A stretch of 64,000 bases of DNA from Sphingobacterium hotanense (GCF_008274825.1 NZ_CP030848.1:1302001-1366000), one strand, 5' to 3'; numbered from the stretch's first letter, positions 36,019 through 45,687 are shown. Numbers and translations: made by a program. The notes: a model not told the origin generated them from the sequence alone.

Positions 36019-38415
36019 ATGGATGTAAGGAATGAATTAAAGCTGGATACCAATTGTTACCACTGTGGTGACACAATTGAAGATACTTCCTATATTTTAG
36101 ATAAACATAGCTTCTGCTGCTTGGGCTGCCAAACAGTCTACCAAATCCTTAATGAAAACAACTTAGCAAGCTATTACCGCTATAATACCCATCCGGGAAA
36201 ATCGCAGAAAGCGCAAAAAGAAGATTTAGCCTATCTCGATGAGCCAAATATTATCGCCAAGTTAGTAGACTATCAAGACGACAATATGGCGATTATCACG
36301 TTCTACGTGCCGGCAATACACTGTTCTTCTTGTATTTGGTTGCTAGAAAATCTTTATAAGTTAAACCCGGGAGTTAAGACATCCCAAGTTGACTTTATGA
36401 AGAAGCAAGCGAGTATAACTTTCTTCAAAAATGAAATTTCACTTCGCGATTTAGTAGAATTATTACATCAAATAGGCTACGACCCGAAAATTACACTGCA
36501 AGATGTAATCAAGGAAAGCAAAAAAGTAAATCAGAATAAACTGATCGCCAAGATTACAGTTGCAGGATTCTGTTTCGGTAACTCCATGATGATCTCCTTT
36601 CCGGAGTATTTCGGAATGGCAGAATTCGAACGCCAATATACCAGTTTCTTTGGCTATATGAATCTCGCGTTCGGACTGCCGGTGCTATTATTTAGTGCCT
36701 CTGACTACTTCAAGTCCGCTTGGTATAGTCTCAAACAAAAACGTCTGAACTTAGATGTGCCTTTGGCTCTAGGTATTTTCGTTTTGTTCTTCCGCTCGGC
36801 ATTTGAAATTATTTCGCAAACCGGAGCTGGCTTCATGGATACCCTCTGTAGTTTGGTATTCTTTATCCTGATTGGTAAATGGGTGCAACAGCGTACCTAC
36901 TATCATATATCCTTCGAACGCGACTACCGTTCTTATTTTCCGGTCGCAGTGACGGTTATTGAAAATGAAATCAATAAACCGACGCAGATTGCAGACTTGA
37001 AAGTAGGGGATCGCATCATGGTGCGCAATAACGAGATAATCCCTGCCGACGCCATTCTACTAAAAGGGAATGCTGCGGTGGATTTCAGTTTTGTAACCGG
37101 CGAGAGCAAACCGGTAGAAAAGGTGCTAGGTGAGGTCGTGTATGCCGGAGGTAGACAGATCGGTGAAGCGATTGAACTGGAAGTCGTAAAGGCAGTATCG
37201 CAAAGTTACCTTACGAAGTTATGGAACAATGAAAGTTTTAAGCAAGTAGAAAAGAAATTTGAAACCTTCATTGGATACATCAGTAAATACTTTACTATCG
37301 GATTGCTATTGATCGCATTTTCAGCGGCAGCATATTGGGGAATTACAGGAAATGCCGAGAAAGCATGGGCAGCATTTACTGCAGTATTGATTATTGCCTG
37401 TCCTTGTGCATTAGCCTTAAGTTCGCCTTTTACGCTTTCTGCCGCGCTCAGTATATTCGATAAGAACAAACTATACATCAAAAATACTGCTGCAATCGAG
37501 CAGATGGCGGCGATTGATACCGTTGTTTTTGACAAGACCGGAACAATTTCTTCACCCAACGTATCGAGCATGTATTTCGAAGGCGAGTTGACGGCACAGG
37601 AAAGAAGCCTGTTATTCTCAATTTGTCGTAACTCCAACCACCCTTTAAGCAGAGAGATTATTAAGTGGCTGGGCGAAGTTCCTGTACTACCGATTTCAAA
37701 TTATGTCGAAACAGTGGGAAAAGGACAAGCGGCAGTATATCAAGATTGGGAAATGAAAGTCGGCTCGGCAAGTTTCGTCGGAACCGAGACAAAAGATTTC
37801 GAAGGCTCGGTTGTTTACATCAGCGTAAATGGTCAGATTAAAGGTTTATTTACCCTAGAGCAATCTTGGCGCGAAGGTTTGACTGATGTTATAAATCAAC
37901 TCAAAGGCAATCATTATCAGTTGCATCTGATATCAGGGGATAATGAGCGCCGTGCAGATGCCCTAAAGCTTATTTTCCCAACACAAGCCAGCTTGTTGTT
38001 CAATCAAACTCCTTCGGATAAATTGAACAAGATCGAGCATTGGCAAAAAGAAAACCATAAGGTCTGCATGTTGGGCGATGGATTGAACGATGCTGGAGCG
38101 TTAAGAAAGGCTGACTTAGGAATTGCCGTGTCCGACGATATCAATAACTTCTCACCAGGTTGTGATGCTATTTTGGACGGTGCATCGTTCAGTAAGCTCC
38201 CTAAGTTCTTTAAGTTTAGTAAAGATGCCGTAAAGGTGATCAAAATGAGTTTTATGATCTCGCTGGCATACAATACGATCGGTTTGAGCTTTGCTGTACA
38301 GGGAACAATGTCTCCTCTATTTGCAGCGATACTGATGCCGATAAGTACAGTGACGATCATCTCGTTTACTAGTTTGATGACACGTGCATATGCAAAACGT
38401 AGAAAATTAATTTAA
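36019..38415 (+). CDS. ccoI: CcoI/FixI-type copper-exporting P-type ATPase
   Basis: Moves copper to the periplasm for insertion in the CuB site of cbb3 oxidase. 798 residues: an N-terminal zinc-ribbon-like segment (CYHCGDTI ... CCLGCQ), an HMA metal-binding domain (HCSSCIWLL), eight membrane helices, the CPC metal-transfer motif (IIACPCALALSSP), phosphorylation motif DKTGTIS and hinge GDGLNDAGAL. The ribbon plus HMA order is typical of CcoI. It follows hemN by 10 bp and precedes ccoS by 10 bp. Confidence 0.95.
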   Translation: MDVRNELKLDTNCYHCGDTIEDTSYILDKHSFCCLGCQTVYQILNENNLASYYRYNTHPGKSQKAQKEDLAYLDEPNIIAKLVDYQDDNMAIITFYVPAIHCSSCIWLLENLYKLNPGVKTSQVDFMKKQASITFFKNEISLRDLVELLHQIGYDPKITLQDVIKESKKVNQNKLIAKITVAGFCFGNSMMISFPEYFGMAEFERQYTSFFGYMNLAFGLPVLLFSASDYFKSAWYSLKQKRLNLDVPLALGIFVLFFRSAFEIISQTGAGFMDTLCSLVFFILIGKWVQQRTYYHISFERDYRSYFPVAVTVIENEINKPTQIADLKVGDRIMVRNNEIIPADAILLKGNAAVDFSFVTGESKPVEKVLGEVVYAGGRQIGEAIELEVVKAVSQSYLTKLWNNESFKQVEKKFETFIGYISKYFTIGLLLIAFSAAAYWGITGNAEKAWAAFTAVLIIACPCALALSSPFTLSAALSIFDKNKLYIKNTAAIEQMAAIDTVVFDKTGTISSPNVSSMYFEGELTAQERSLLFSICRNSNHPLSREIIKWLGEVPVLPISNYVETVGKGQAAVYQDWEMKVGSASFVGTETKDFEGSVVYISVNGQIKGLFTLEQSWREGLTDVINQLKGNHYQLHLISGDNERRADALKLIFPTQASLLFNQTPSDKLNKIEHWQKENHKVCMLGDGLNDAGALRKADLGIAVSDDINNFSPGCDAILDGASFSKLPKFFKFSKDAVKVIKMSFMISLAYNTIGLSFAVQGTMSPLFAAILMPISTVTIISFTSLMTRAYAKRRKLI

Positions 38416-38425
38416 ATTTGTCCTT

Positions 38426-38605
38426 ATGAACATCATATTTATGCTGATCGGTTGTAGTGTTATTATTGCGTTGTTCTTTCTGGGCGCTTTCTTTTGGGCG
38501 GCTAAAAACGGACAACACGAGGATACTTATACCCCTTCTGTTCGCATTCTATTCGATGACGAACCAGCAGATAACGACACTGAAATGACAGAAAAAAAGG
38601 CTTAA
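38426..38605 (+). CDS. ccoS: cbb3 oxidase assembly protein CcoS
   Basis: 59-residue single-helix membrane protein (MNIIFMLIGCSVIIALFFLG) with the conserved FFWAAKNGQ(H/Y)EDxYTPSVRIL stretch after the helix. Required for cofactor insertion into CcoN in other bacteria. ATG 10 bp after the ccoI stop. A short stem (AAAGGC/GCCTTT, 38595-38612) overlaps the stop and may be a weak terminator. Confidence 0.92.
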   Translation: MNIIFMLIGCSVIIALFFLGAFFWAAKNGQHEDTYTPSVRILFDDEPADNDTEMTEKKA

Positions 38606-38663
38606 ACGCCTTTCTATCACAGTTTTTTTACAATAGGCATAGTTGTGCCCTAACGCTGTTGTG

Positions 38664-38671
38664 TATCTTTG
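38664..38671 (+). promoter_or_regulatory. -7 box giving a leaderless transcript
   Basis: TATCTTTG ends 6 bp before the ATG at 38678, so transcription should start at the start codon itself. Confidence 0.5.
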
Positions 38672-38677
38672 CAGCGT

Positions 38678-39043
38678 ATGTTCAGATTTCTCCATTTCTT
38701 GGCATTGTTCGGCTACCTCAACATCCTTTGTTATGAGGTCAAGCAGACTGACTACTTCGGTCTTGCGACTAAAGAGTCGAACGAAACCTTCGTGGAAGTC
38801 GTACTGGAAGAACTCTTAAATATCAACCATTCCGAATTGCCGGAGTCTCTACCGGGAATTATCTTTGACGATTATCGTATTTTTTCACTATTAGTAGGCT
38901 TCCTGCCTATGGTAATGGTCTTTACTTGGCTGTTATCGCGATTGATCAATCGACTCAAAGATCAAGATCACCCATTTTATCTCTCAAAAACGCTATGCCT
39001 CCCTGGCTATTACAGCTTTTTGTATAGATACCGCCCATTTTAA
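38678..39043 (+). CDS. Hypothetical protein with two membrane helices
   Basis: 121 residues from ATG 38678. A first hydrophobic segment (FRFLHFLALFGYLNIL) and a second near residue 75-92 (LLVGFLPMVMVFTWLL) flank an acidic periplasmic-looking stretch. Basic aromatic C-terminus. No family recognised. Own promoter, apparently leaderless. Confidence 0.65.
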   Translation: MFRFLHFLALFGYLNILCYEVKQTDYFGLATKESNETFVEVVLEELLNINHSELPESLPGIIFDDYRIFSLLVGFLPMVMVFTWLLSRLINRLKDQDHPFYLSKTLCLPGYYSFLYRYRPF

Positions 39044-39154
39044 TTTCTGCCCTTTAAGCCGCTTTTAGGGATTGGTACTGGTGCACCGAAAGGTTGACAC
39101 CCCTCGTCCTCTTGTATTCTATTTTATTTTATATATACCACATTTTAATTTGCT

Positions 39155-40261
39155 ATGAAAAATAATCGTATGCTACTGCCTGTCTTAGGCTGGGCATTGC
39201 TCGCCGCATCTTGTACGGCAAACAGTAATGAAAAAGTATCTACCGCACAACCAAAGGTAGTTCCCGTTACGAATCTAATCCAAATGGATACCGTTATTTA
39301 CAAGGAATATATTGCGGACATTCAGTCCCAAAGAAACGTCGAACTCCGTTCGCGCCTTACGGGATTTTTAAATAAAATATATGTCGATGAGGGTGCACAT
39401 GTTCGAAAAGGGCAGGTGTTGTTCTCATTAAACGATGAAGAGTATAAAGCTGATTTTGCACAAGCTCAAGCCGCTGTAAATAGTGCAGAGGCAGAAGTGA
39501 AAAAAGTGGAGCTGGAGATGGAGCGAACTAAGAAACTAGTAGACAAAAATATCGTCAGCGGAACAGAATATGAACTCTTGCGCGTACAGTTGCGTGCGGC
39601 TCATGCGAAAGCTAGAGAGGCGGAAGCAGTGTTGAATCAAAACCGTACTCGATTAGCAAATACTCAAATCCGCGCTCCTTTTGATGGAAGGATAGACCGT
39701 ATTCTTCTAAAAGAAGGCTCTTTATTAAATGAAGGAGCACTCATCACGTCGATCTCGGATTTGAATAACGTCAATGTTTATTTTGACATCTCAGAACCTG
39801 AGTATTTAGCGATCGTGACGGATCCTGAAGCAAAAGGGCAGAAATTCAGCAAAGAAGTACAATTGATCTTGGCCAACGGACAGTTATACCCACACCGCGG
39901 ACTAGCGGAGATTGTAGAGTCAGAATTTGAAGCGAGTACAGGCTCGATTTCCCTCCGCGCTAAATTCCCCAATCCGAATGGAATCTTAAAACACGGTGCT
40001 ACTGGCCGAATCGGTGTCCCAACACAGACAGGGAACCTCACAATGGTTCATCAGAAATCGGTCGTGGAGATTCAGGATAAAGCTTATGTCTATACCTTAA
40101 AAGGAGATACCGTAAAAATGACGCCTTTCCAGAATGGACAACGTGTCGGACATTACTATGTAGTGGAAAATGGTTTGCCGAAGGATTCGAAAATTGTATT
40201 CGAAGGGGTAAACTCACTACGTGATGGAATGATCGTGAAACCAAAAATGGTAAATAACTAA
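39155..40261 (+). CDS. RND efflux periplasmic adaptor (second efflux locus)
   Basis: Membrane fusion protein, 368 residues, lipoprotein signal ending LLAASCTANS. Lipoyl halves (LRSRLTGFLNKIYVDEGA, QIRAPFDGRIDRIL-type strand), alpha hairpin between them (about 100-160), then barrel domains. Its partner is the fused pump 17 bp downstream. No dedicated regulator gene is next to this locus. Confidence 0.94.
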   Translation: MKNNRMLLPVLGWALLAASCTANSNEKVSTAQPKVVPVTNLIQMDTVIYKEYIADIQSQRNVELRSRLTGFLNKIYVDEGAHVRKGQVLFSLNDEEYKADFAQAQAAVNSAEAEVKKVELEMERTKKLVDKNIVSGTEYELLRVQLRAAHAKAREAEAVLNQNRTRLANTQIRAPFDGRIDRILLKEGSLLNEGALITSISDLNNVNVYFDISEPEYLAIVTDPEAKGQKFSKEVQLILANGQLYPHRGLAEIVESEFEASTGSISLRAKFPNPNGILKHGATGRIGVPTQTGNLTMVHQKSVVEIQDKAYVYTLKGDTVKMTPFQNGQRVGHYYVVENGLPKDSKIVFEGVNSLRDGMIVKPKMVNN

Positions 40262-40267
40262 AGGAGG
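40261..40267 (+). promoter_or_regulatory. Strong Shine-Dalgarno before the fused pump gene
   Basis: AAGGAGG, 11 bp before ATG 40279, fully complementary to the 16S 3' end (CCTCC at 47500-47504). Such strong SD sequences are unusual among the other genes here. Confidence 0.6.
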
Positions 40268-40278
40268 AAGGCAATTTC

Positions 40279-43200
40279 ATGTTCGAAAAATTTATTAAAA
40301 GACCAGTATTATCATTGGTCATATCGATCTTTATTACCCTATTGGGGCTATTGGCTCTCTTTACCCTGCCAATTACCCAGTTCCCGGATATCGTTCCGCC
40401 CTCAGTAGTCGTAACGGCGAACTATACCGGTGCGAACGCCGAGGTGAGTACCAACGCCGTGGCAATTCCTTTGGAAAAGGCAATCAATGGTGTAGCAGGT
40501 ATGACTTATATGAATACCGTATCCACCAACAATGGTACGACCCTAATCCAAGTTTTCTTTAAGGTAGGTACTGACCCCGACATTGCTGCGGTAAACGTGC
40601 AGAACAGGGTGACCACGGTGCTCGATGAATTGCCCGAAGAGGTAATCAAGGCCGGAGTAACTACAGAAAAAGAGGTGAATAGTATGTTGATGTACTTAAA
40701 CCTCTATACGGATGATGAAACGGCTGATGAACGCTTTATCTACAACTTTACGGATATCAATATCCTCAAAGAGTTAAAGCGTATTGAAGGGGTGGGTTTC
40801 GCGCAGATTATGGGAATGAAGGATTATGCCATGCGTATTTGGGTAAGACCTGACCGTATGTCCGCATATTCTATTTCGACGGATGAATTAGTAACTGCCC
40901 TGCGTAGACAAAATATCGAAGCAGCGCCTGGACAAACAGGAATCAGCTCCGATAAAACCGTCAACATGCAGCAGTATGTACTCCGCTATCCTGGTAAATT
41001 TACCGAGGTTTCGGAATATGAGAATATCCCCATCCGTGCCAATGTGGATGGTTCTATCATTCGCGTGAAGGATATCGCCGATGTAGAATTTGGATCTTTG
41101 GATTATGAAATGGTATCCGAAACGGATGGCCGCCCATCGGCATCCATCATGTTGAAGCAGCTTCCGGGATCTAATGCGCAGGAAGTAATCCAACGTGTAA
41201 AAGACAGAATGGAAGAGCTGAAAGGGGCAACATTCCCGCCGGGAATGACCTATACTATGGGATATGACGTTTCTCGTTTCTTGAATGCGTCCATATCCAG
41301 TGTATTGATTACGCTAGTAGAGGCCTTTATCTTAGTATTTTTAGTGGTATTTATCTTCTTGCAGGATTTTAGAGCAACGGTCATCCCAATCTTGGCAGTG
41401 CCTGTCTGTTTGATCGGATCGCTGTTCTTTATGCAGATGATGGGATTCTCCATTAACCTACTGACCCTATTTGCGCTCGTCTTAGCAATTGGTATTGTCG
41501 TCGACAACGGAATTGTCGTCGTCGAGGCCGTCTATGCGAAAATGGAAGAAGAACATCTTTCGCCGATGGACGCTACACTTGCTGCAATGGACGAAGTGGG
41601 ATCTGCAGTAATCGCAATCACGCTAGTCATGTCTGCAGTATTCGTTCCGGTAGCCTTCTTGGACGGACCTGTCGGGATATTCTATCGTCAGTTCTCGCTG
41701 ACCTTAGCAGCGGCGATTGTTATCTCGGGTATCAATGCATTGACATTAACGCCGGCGCTATGTGCTATTATTCTAAAATCACCACACGATAAAAAACCTA
41801 GCAATAACTGGTTGGATAAATTCTTTAAAGGCTTTAACCGGGTTTACGACCGTATCAGTGGTGGCTATAAAGGTACGCTTAGTAAAATAGCGGGACGCCG
41901 TGTAATTACGCTGGCATCATTAGCAATCATGTTTGTGTTGACTTGGGGATCTGCGGCAATATTGCCATCAGGGTTTATCCCTACGGAAGACCAAGGGATG
42001 ATCTATGTTGCGGTAACTACGCCGCCGGGAGCAACCGTCGATAGAACCGAAGCTGTATTGAACGAAGTGGATGCTTTGGCGCGTGAAATGGATGTCGTGG
42101 AAACGGTTTCTATCCTTGCGGGCTACAGTATCGTAACGGAAGTGTCTGGTGCTTCGTATGGTATGGGGATGATCAACTTAAAGGAATGGAAAGAAAGAGA
42201 CCAGACCGTTGATGATGTCATGCGCGTGCTTCGTGAGAAAACGGCGCATATCGCTGATGCCGAAGTCGAATTCTTTCCGCCGCCAACAGTTCCTGGTTTC
42301 GGTAACTCATCTGGTTTCGAGCTGCGCGTTCTTGATAGAACGGGTAATGAGGATCTGGCAGCGACAGATAAAGTGGTGAAGGATTTCATGACGAAGTTGA
42401 CGGAAGATGAGGTCATTGAAAGTGTGAGCTCGACCTTTGACGTGAACTTCCCACAATATATGCTGGAAATTGATTATGATTTAGCGGCGAAGAAGGGTAT
42501 TTCCGTAGAGAACTCCATGAGTACCTTGCAGACCTTATTGGGTAGTCAATATGCAACGAACTTTATCCGGTACGGACAGATGTATAAGGTAATGGTACAG
42601 TCTGATGCCTTCTCCAGAAAGCGCCCGGAGGATATTTTGAACCTTTACGTGAAAACCGCAGATGGCGAGATGGTGCCTTATTCTTCGTTTATGACAATGA
42701 AGCGTATCTATGGTCCTGAGCAGATCACGCGCTATAATATGTTTACATCAGCGATGGTGACCGGTCAGGCTGCACCGGGCTTTAGTTCCGGACAAGCAAT
42801 CGAGGCGGTTGAGCGCATTGCTGCTGAATTGCCACAGGGTTATGTAATTGAATGGTCGGGAATGACGCGCGAGCAGAAGATTTCCGGTAATCAGGCGGCT
42901 TATATATTCTTGCTCTGTCTTGTATTCGTGTATCTATTGTTATGTGCGCAATACGAGAGCTTCTTGCTGCCATTGCCTGTAATTTTATGTTTGCCTGCTG
43001 GTATCTTCGGAGCATTCATTTTCTTGAAGTTATTCGGATTGGAAAACAATATCTATGCGCAGGTTTCTCTTGTCATGCTGATTGGTCTATTAGGTAAAAA
43101 TGCGATTCTGATCGTAGAATATGCAAACCTGAAGCGCAAGCAGGGAATGGATGTCTTGGAAGCGTCCATCGAAGGGGCCGTGGCACGTCTGCGCCCAATC

Positions 43201-44847
43201 TTGATGACATCCTTTGCATTCGCTGCCGGACTTATTCCATTGATGTTAGCGTCGGGAGCCGGTGCTATCGGTAACCGTACAATCGGTACGGCTGCAGTTG
43301 GAGGGATGGTAATCGGTACTGTTGTGGGTGTTCTGGTAATTCCTGGACTGGTAGTTCTCTTCTCACGTAGAAAAAAGAAAGCAGAAAAGCAGAAACCAAA
43401 GCGACTGAAAGAAGCAACTGTTGCGATGGTTATCTTGTTGTTTATTTCTTCTTGTTCGGTACCTAAACAAACGAGCAGCCCGGAGATCGACCAAAGATTG
43501 AATACAGAGGCAAAGCAGGTATTGACTGATTCGTCCAATGTCGCAAACTTGCCTTGGCGTGAGGTATTCACCGATGCAAATTTGATATCCCTGGTAGATT
43601 CTGCGCTGCTGAACAATAGAGATTTGCGACAAGCGGTCTTGCGTATCAAGAAAGCTCAGGCGAATTTCAGGTTCCGCAAATCTTCGCTTTATCCTTCAAT
43701 TGACGCAGCGGTCGAAGCGGGCTTACGAAAATATGGACATTATACGGAATCGGGAATCGGTAACTACGATTCTAATTTCTCCGAAAACCTAACGGACGAT
43801 GAGAAGCTACCGGAACCATTTATTCCGGATTACTTCGTCGGAGTGCGCTCTTCTTGGGAGATCGACCTTTGGGGGAAGCTCAGAAATAGGAGAGAGGCAG
43901 CATTTATGCAGCTGATGTCGGAAAGTGAACTGAAACGCTTGATGGAGACGGAACTGATCAGTAGTATTGCTTCGGCTTACTTTGAACTGATCAGCTTAGA
44001 CCAAAAGATTAAGGTTTACGAAGAGAATATCAATCTTCACGAACGTGCTTTGGAGATCGTGCAGGCGCAAAAGGAAGCGGGGCGTGCAGATGAGTTAGCG
44101 GTTCAACAATTTAAATCCATATTAGCGGAGTCCAAAGCAGGACGTGAAAATGCGATGCAGGAGATTTTGGCATATGAACACCAGATCAATTCCCTGATCG
44201 GTAGAGTATATCAGCCTATTGTGCGTTCTAATAATCAATTGCGTGAAAATTTGCTGTTTGCCGATCTTTCGGTTGGAAATCTGGAAGACCTATTCAATAA
44301 CAGGATCGATATTCGAAAAGCGGGACTGGATTTGAAAGCTGATTTCCATGAATTGGAAAGCACGCGCTTGTCATTTTTGCCATCGGTTGCTATTAGCCCT
44401 TATCTAGGCTTGCAAAGCTTTAGCTTAGACAAATTGTTTAGCATCGATAAATCCGTGACGTACGGCTTGTTTGGAGGCGTGACGTTGCCAATCTTTAGAC
44501 AACGTGAATTGAAATCCCAATACGAAACCATGAAAGCTTCCTACGGAATAAGCTTCCTGGAATACGAGAAAGTGGTGTTAAATGCGGTAAATGAAGTATC
44601 CTTAGCGTTGAAAACCCACGGAACAATTCAGAACCGTGAAGATTTTGTTCAAGAACAAGTCGCGGCACTGGAGTCATCGATCCAAGCCGCCGAAGAACTT
44701 TTCATAGCAGGCCGGGTAACCTACCTGGACATCATCACCGCACAAAAAGGACTGGTTGTCGCTCAAGTTGCAGAAGTCGACATCCTAAAAGAGAAAATGC
44801 TTAATCAAGTAGTTCTCTATAAAGCCCTTGGTGGTGGATGGAAATAA
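40279..44847 (+). CDS. RND efflux pump fused to TolC-type outer-membrane factor
   Basis: One uninterrupted frame of 1522 residues. Residues 1-1035 form a complete HAE1-like RND pump ending after TM12 at SRRKKK (1029-1034); TM4 has Asp409 but Asn410 where AcrB has its second Asp, while GKNAILIVEYA (TM10 lysine) is kept. A short basic linker leads into a hydrophobic stretch with lipobox LFISSC, Cys1059. Residues 1059-1522 (464 residues) are a complete OprM/CusC-type lipoprotein outer-membrane factor (LPWREVFTDANLISLVDSAL, YFVGVRSSWEIDLWGKL-type segments). The topology is consistent: cytoplasmic pump C-terminus, then a signal helix into the periplasm. Cleavage and lipidation at Cys1059 would release the channel. 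Fusion is seen; processing is inferred. Confidence 0.92.
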   Translation: MFEKFIKRPVLSLVISIFITLLGLLALFTLPITQFPDIVPPSVVVTANYTGANAEVSTNAVAIPLEKAINGVAGMTYMNTVSTNNGTTLIQVFFKVGTDPDIAAVNVQNRVTTVLDELPEEVIKAGVTTEKEVNSMLMYLNLYTDDETADERFIYNFTDINILKELKRIEGVGFAQIMGMKDYAMRIWVRPDRMSAYSISTDELVTALRRQNIEAAPGQTGISSDKTVNMQQYVLRYPGKFTEVSEYENIPIRANVDGSIIRVKDIADVEFGSLDYEMVSETDGRPSASIMLKQLPGSNAQEVIQRVKDRMEELKGATFPPGMTYTMGYDVSRFLNASISSVLITLVEAFILVFLVVFIFLQDFRATVIPILAVPVCLIGSLFFMQMMGFSINLLTLFALVLAIGIVVDNGIVVVEAVYAKMEEEHLSPMDATLAAMDEVGSAVIAITLVMSAVFVPVAFLDGPVGIFYRQFSLTLAAAIVISGINALTLTPALCAIILKSPHDKKPSNNWLDKFFKGFNRVYDRISGGYKGTLSKIAGRRVITLASLAIMFVLTWGSAAILPSGFIPTEDQGMIYVAVTTPPGATVDRTEAVLNEVDALAREMDVVETVSILAGYSIVTEVSGASYGMGMINLKEWKERDQTVDDVMRVLREKTAHIADAEVEFFPPPTVPGFGNSSGFELRVLDRTGNEDLAATDKVVKDFMTKLTEDEVIESVSSTFDVNFPQYMLEIDYDLAAKKGISVENSMSTLQTLLGSQYATNFIRYGQMYKVMVQSDAFSRKRPEDILNLYVKTADGEMVPYSSFMTMKRIYGPEQITRYNMFTSAMVTGQAAPGFSSGQAIEAVERIAAELPQGYVIEWSGMTREQKISGNQAAYIFLLCLVFVYLLLCAQYESFLLPLPVILCLPAGIFGAFIFLKLFGLENNIYAQVSLVMLIGLLGKNAILIVEYANLKRKQGMDVLEASIEGAVARLRPILMTSFAFAAGLIPLMLASGAGAIGNRTIGTAAVGGMVIGTVVGVLVIPGLVVLFSRRKKKAEKQKPKRLKEATVAMVILLFISSCSVPKQTSSPEIDQRLNTEAKQVLTDSSNVANLPWREVFTDANLISLVDSALLNNRDLRQAVLRIKKAQANFRFRKSSLYPSIDAAVEAGLRKYGHYTESGIGNYDSNFSENLTDDEKLPEPFIPDYFVGVRSSWEIDLWGKLRNRREAAFMQLMSESELKRLMETELISSIASAYFELISLDQKIKVYEENINLHERALEIVQAQKEAGRADELAVQQFKSILAESKAGRENAMQEILAYEHQINSLIGRVYQPIVRSNNQLRENLLFADLSVGNLEDLFNNRIDIRKAGLDLKADFHELESTRLSFLPSVAISPYLGLQSFSLDKLFSIDKSVTYGLFGGVTLPIFRQRELKSQYETMKASYGISFLEYEKVVLNAVNEVSLALKTHGTIQNREDFVQEQVAALESSIQAAEELFIAGRVTYLDIITAQKGLVVAQVAEVDILKEKMLNQVVLYKALGGGWK

Positions 44848-44902
44848 ATAGGTAAAATAAAATAGATGGTTGGAGATAATGTAGATTTCTCCAAAAGACG
44901 AG

Positions 44903-44937
44903 GAAGCTGCCCGATAAGGGCTGCTTCTTTTGTTTTT
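44903..44937 (+). terminator. Terminator of the adaptor-fused pump operon
   Basis: Ten-position stem 44903-44912 / 44918-44927 with one T-T mismatch, GATAA loop, then TTTTGTTTTT. Confidence 0.7.
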
Positions 44938-44990
44938 ATAAGCACGCAGGCACTATTGTTTGGCAGTTGATGGAGCTATTCAATTGTTTT

Positions 44991-45135
44991 GTCTTGAACC
45001 AGGAAAGGAAGGATTTAAGGATTGACAGGATCGGGCACACGTTTCTTAAAAGATATATAATTGTTCCCCTTATCCGCCGCCATACCTGATCCTGATCATC
45101 CTTGTATCCTTCCTTTCCTGGTTCAAGACAAAATT
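44991..45135. repeat. Family B repeats, inverted pair
   Basis: GTCTTGAACCAGGAAAGGAA... (44993-45033) and its reverse complement ...TTCCTTTCCTGGTTCAAGAC (about 45090-45131) face each other about 60 bp apart. The sequence recurs at 13954 and 52702. No gene in 44848-45976. Confidence 0.7.
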
Positions 45136-45240
45136 CCCTTTCTTCCTTCCCTCAAAGACAAACGCCGAATAAGACAAAATCCCACTTCTAAAACAAAGTT
45201 TCAAAGTCAACTCCCCAACCCCCTCCACACAGCTCCGACG

Positions 45241-45320
45241 GCTCAGAACCCTTGCTCTCCCAATTCAGACCCCATACATAACCCAATCAAGCCCGCTCGG
45301 AGAGGGCTCTGATAGGGGAG
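45241..45320. repeat. Family C hairpin repeat, copy 2 (decayed)
   Basis: The CCCAATCAAGCCC arm (from 45281) and GGGCTCTGATAGGGG arm (from about 45304) keep the loop GCTCGGAGA of copy 1 but have several unpaired positions. Confidence 0.55.
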
Positions 45321-45519
45321 AGCAGTGGTACACCAAAAGCTTTGACCCAACGCAGTCCCCTTCCAAGCTCCTTTCAACCCTCCATTTCCCTCCACAATCC
45401 CCCGCAACCGTCCTTTCCTACCTATTTCTCGATAAATTATTGCTCACATTGCTAGCGAGTTACGCTGTTCCGCTAAAAATATTCGTTTGCAGGTCTTGGA
45501 AGTATGGTCAATTTGTCCC

Positions 45520-45527
45520 TATCTTTG
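45520..45527 (+). promoter_or_regulatory. Distal rRNA promoter, -7 box
   Basis: TATCTTTG with TCTTGG about 20 bp upstream as a partial -33 element. Small hairpins (CTCCGCAAGGGAG, GGCCGAAACGGCC) follow in the leader. Confidence 0.5.
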
Positions 45528-45656
45528 CACCACTCCGCAAGGGAGGGACGGCCGAAACGGCCATGACATCGGGAAGGAAAGAGCAGGATCTGCAGGGCTG
45601 AAAAGCACTCAGGATCCACCTCAAAAAAAAGCCTCAAAAAATATTTTAAAATAAAT

Positions 45657-45687
45657 TTTGCAGATTAAAAAAAACCTTCTACCTTTG
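45657..45687 (+). promoter_or_regulatory. Main rRNA promoter
   Basis: TTTG at 45657-45660 and TACCTTTG at 45680-45687, spaced 19 bp: an exact match to the Bacteroidota consensus. Preceded by an A/T-rich stretch. The predicted start is near 45694, leaving a leader of about 280 nt before 16S. Confidence 0.75.

Noticed and set aside
41497-41511. Asn410 in place of the second TM4 Asp as a sign of an inactive pump
   Set aside because: VDN in place of VDD is common among RND pumps outside the AcrB subgroup, and the TM10 lysine is present.
43363-43470. Frameshift or missed stop as explanation of the pump-OMF fusion
   Set aside because: The frame is continuous, linker and signal helix are compositionally normal, and no ATG, GTG or TTG suitable to start a separate lipoprotein with a basic N-region lies there. 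Still worth checking by resequencing.
45061-45312. 83-residue open frame upstream of the rRNA operon
   Set aside because: It is made of family B and C repeat sequence and Pro/Ser-rich low complexity; no promoter or start signal.
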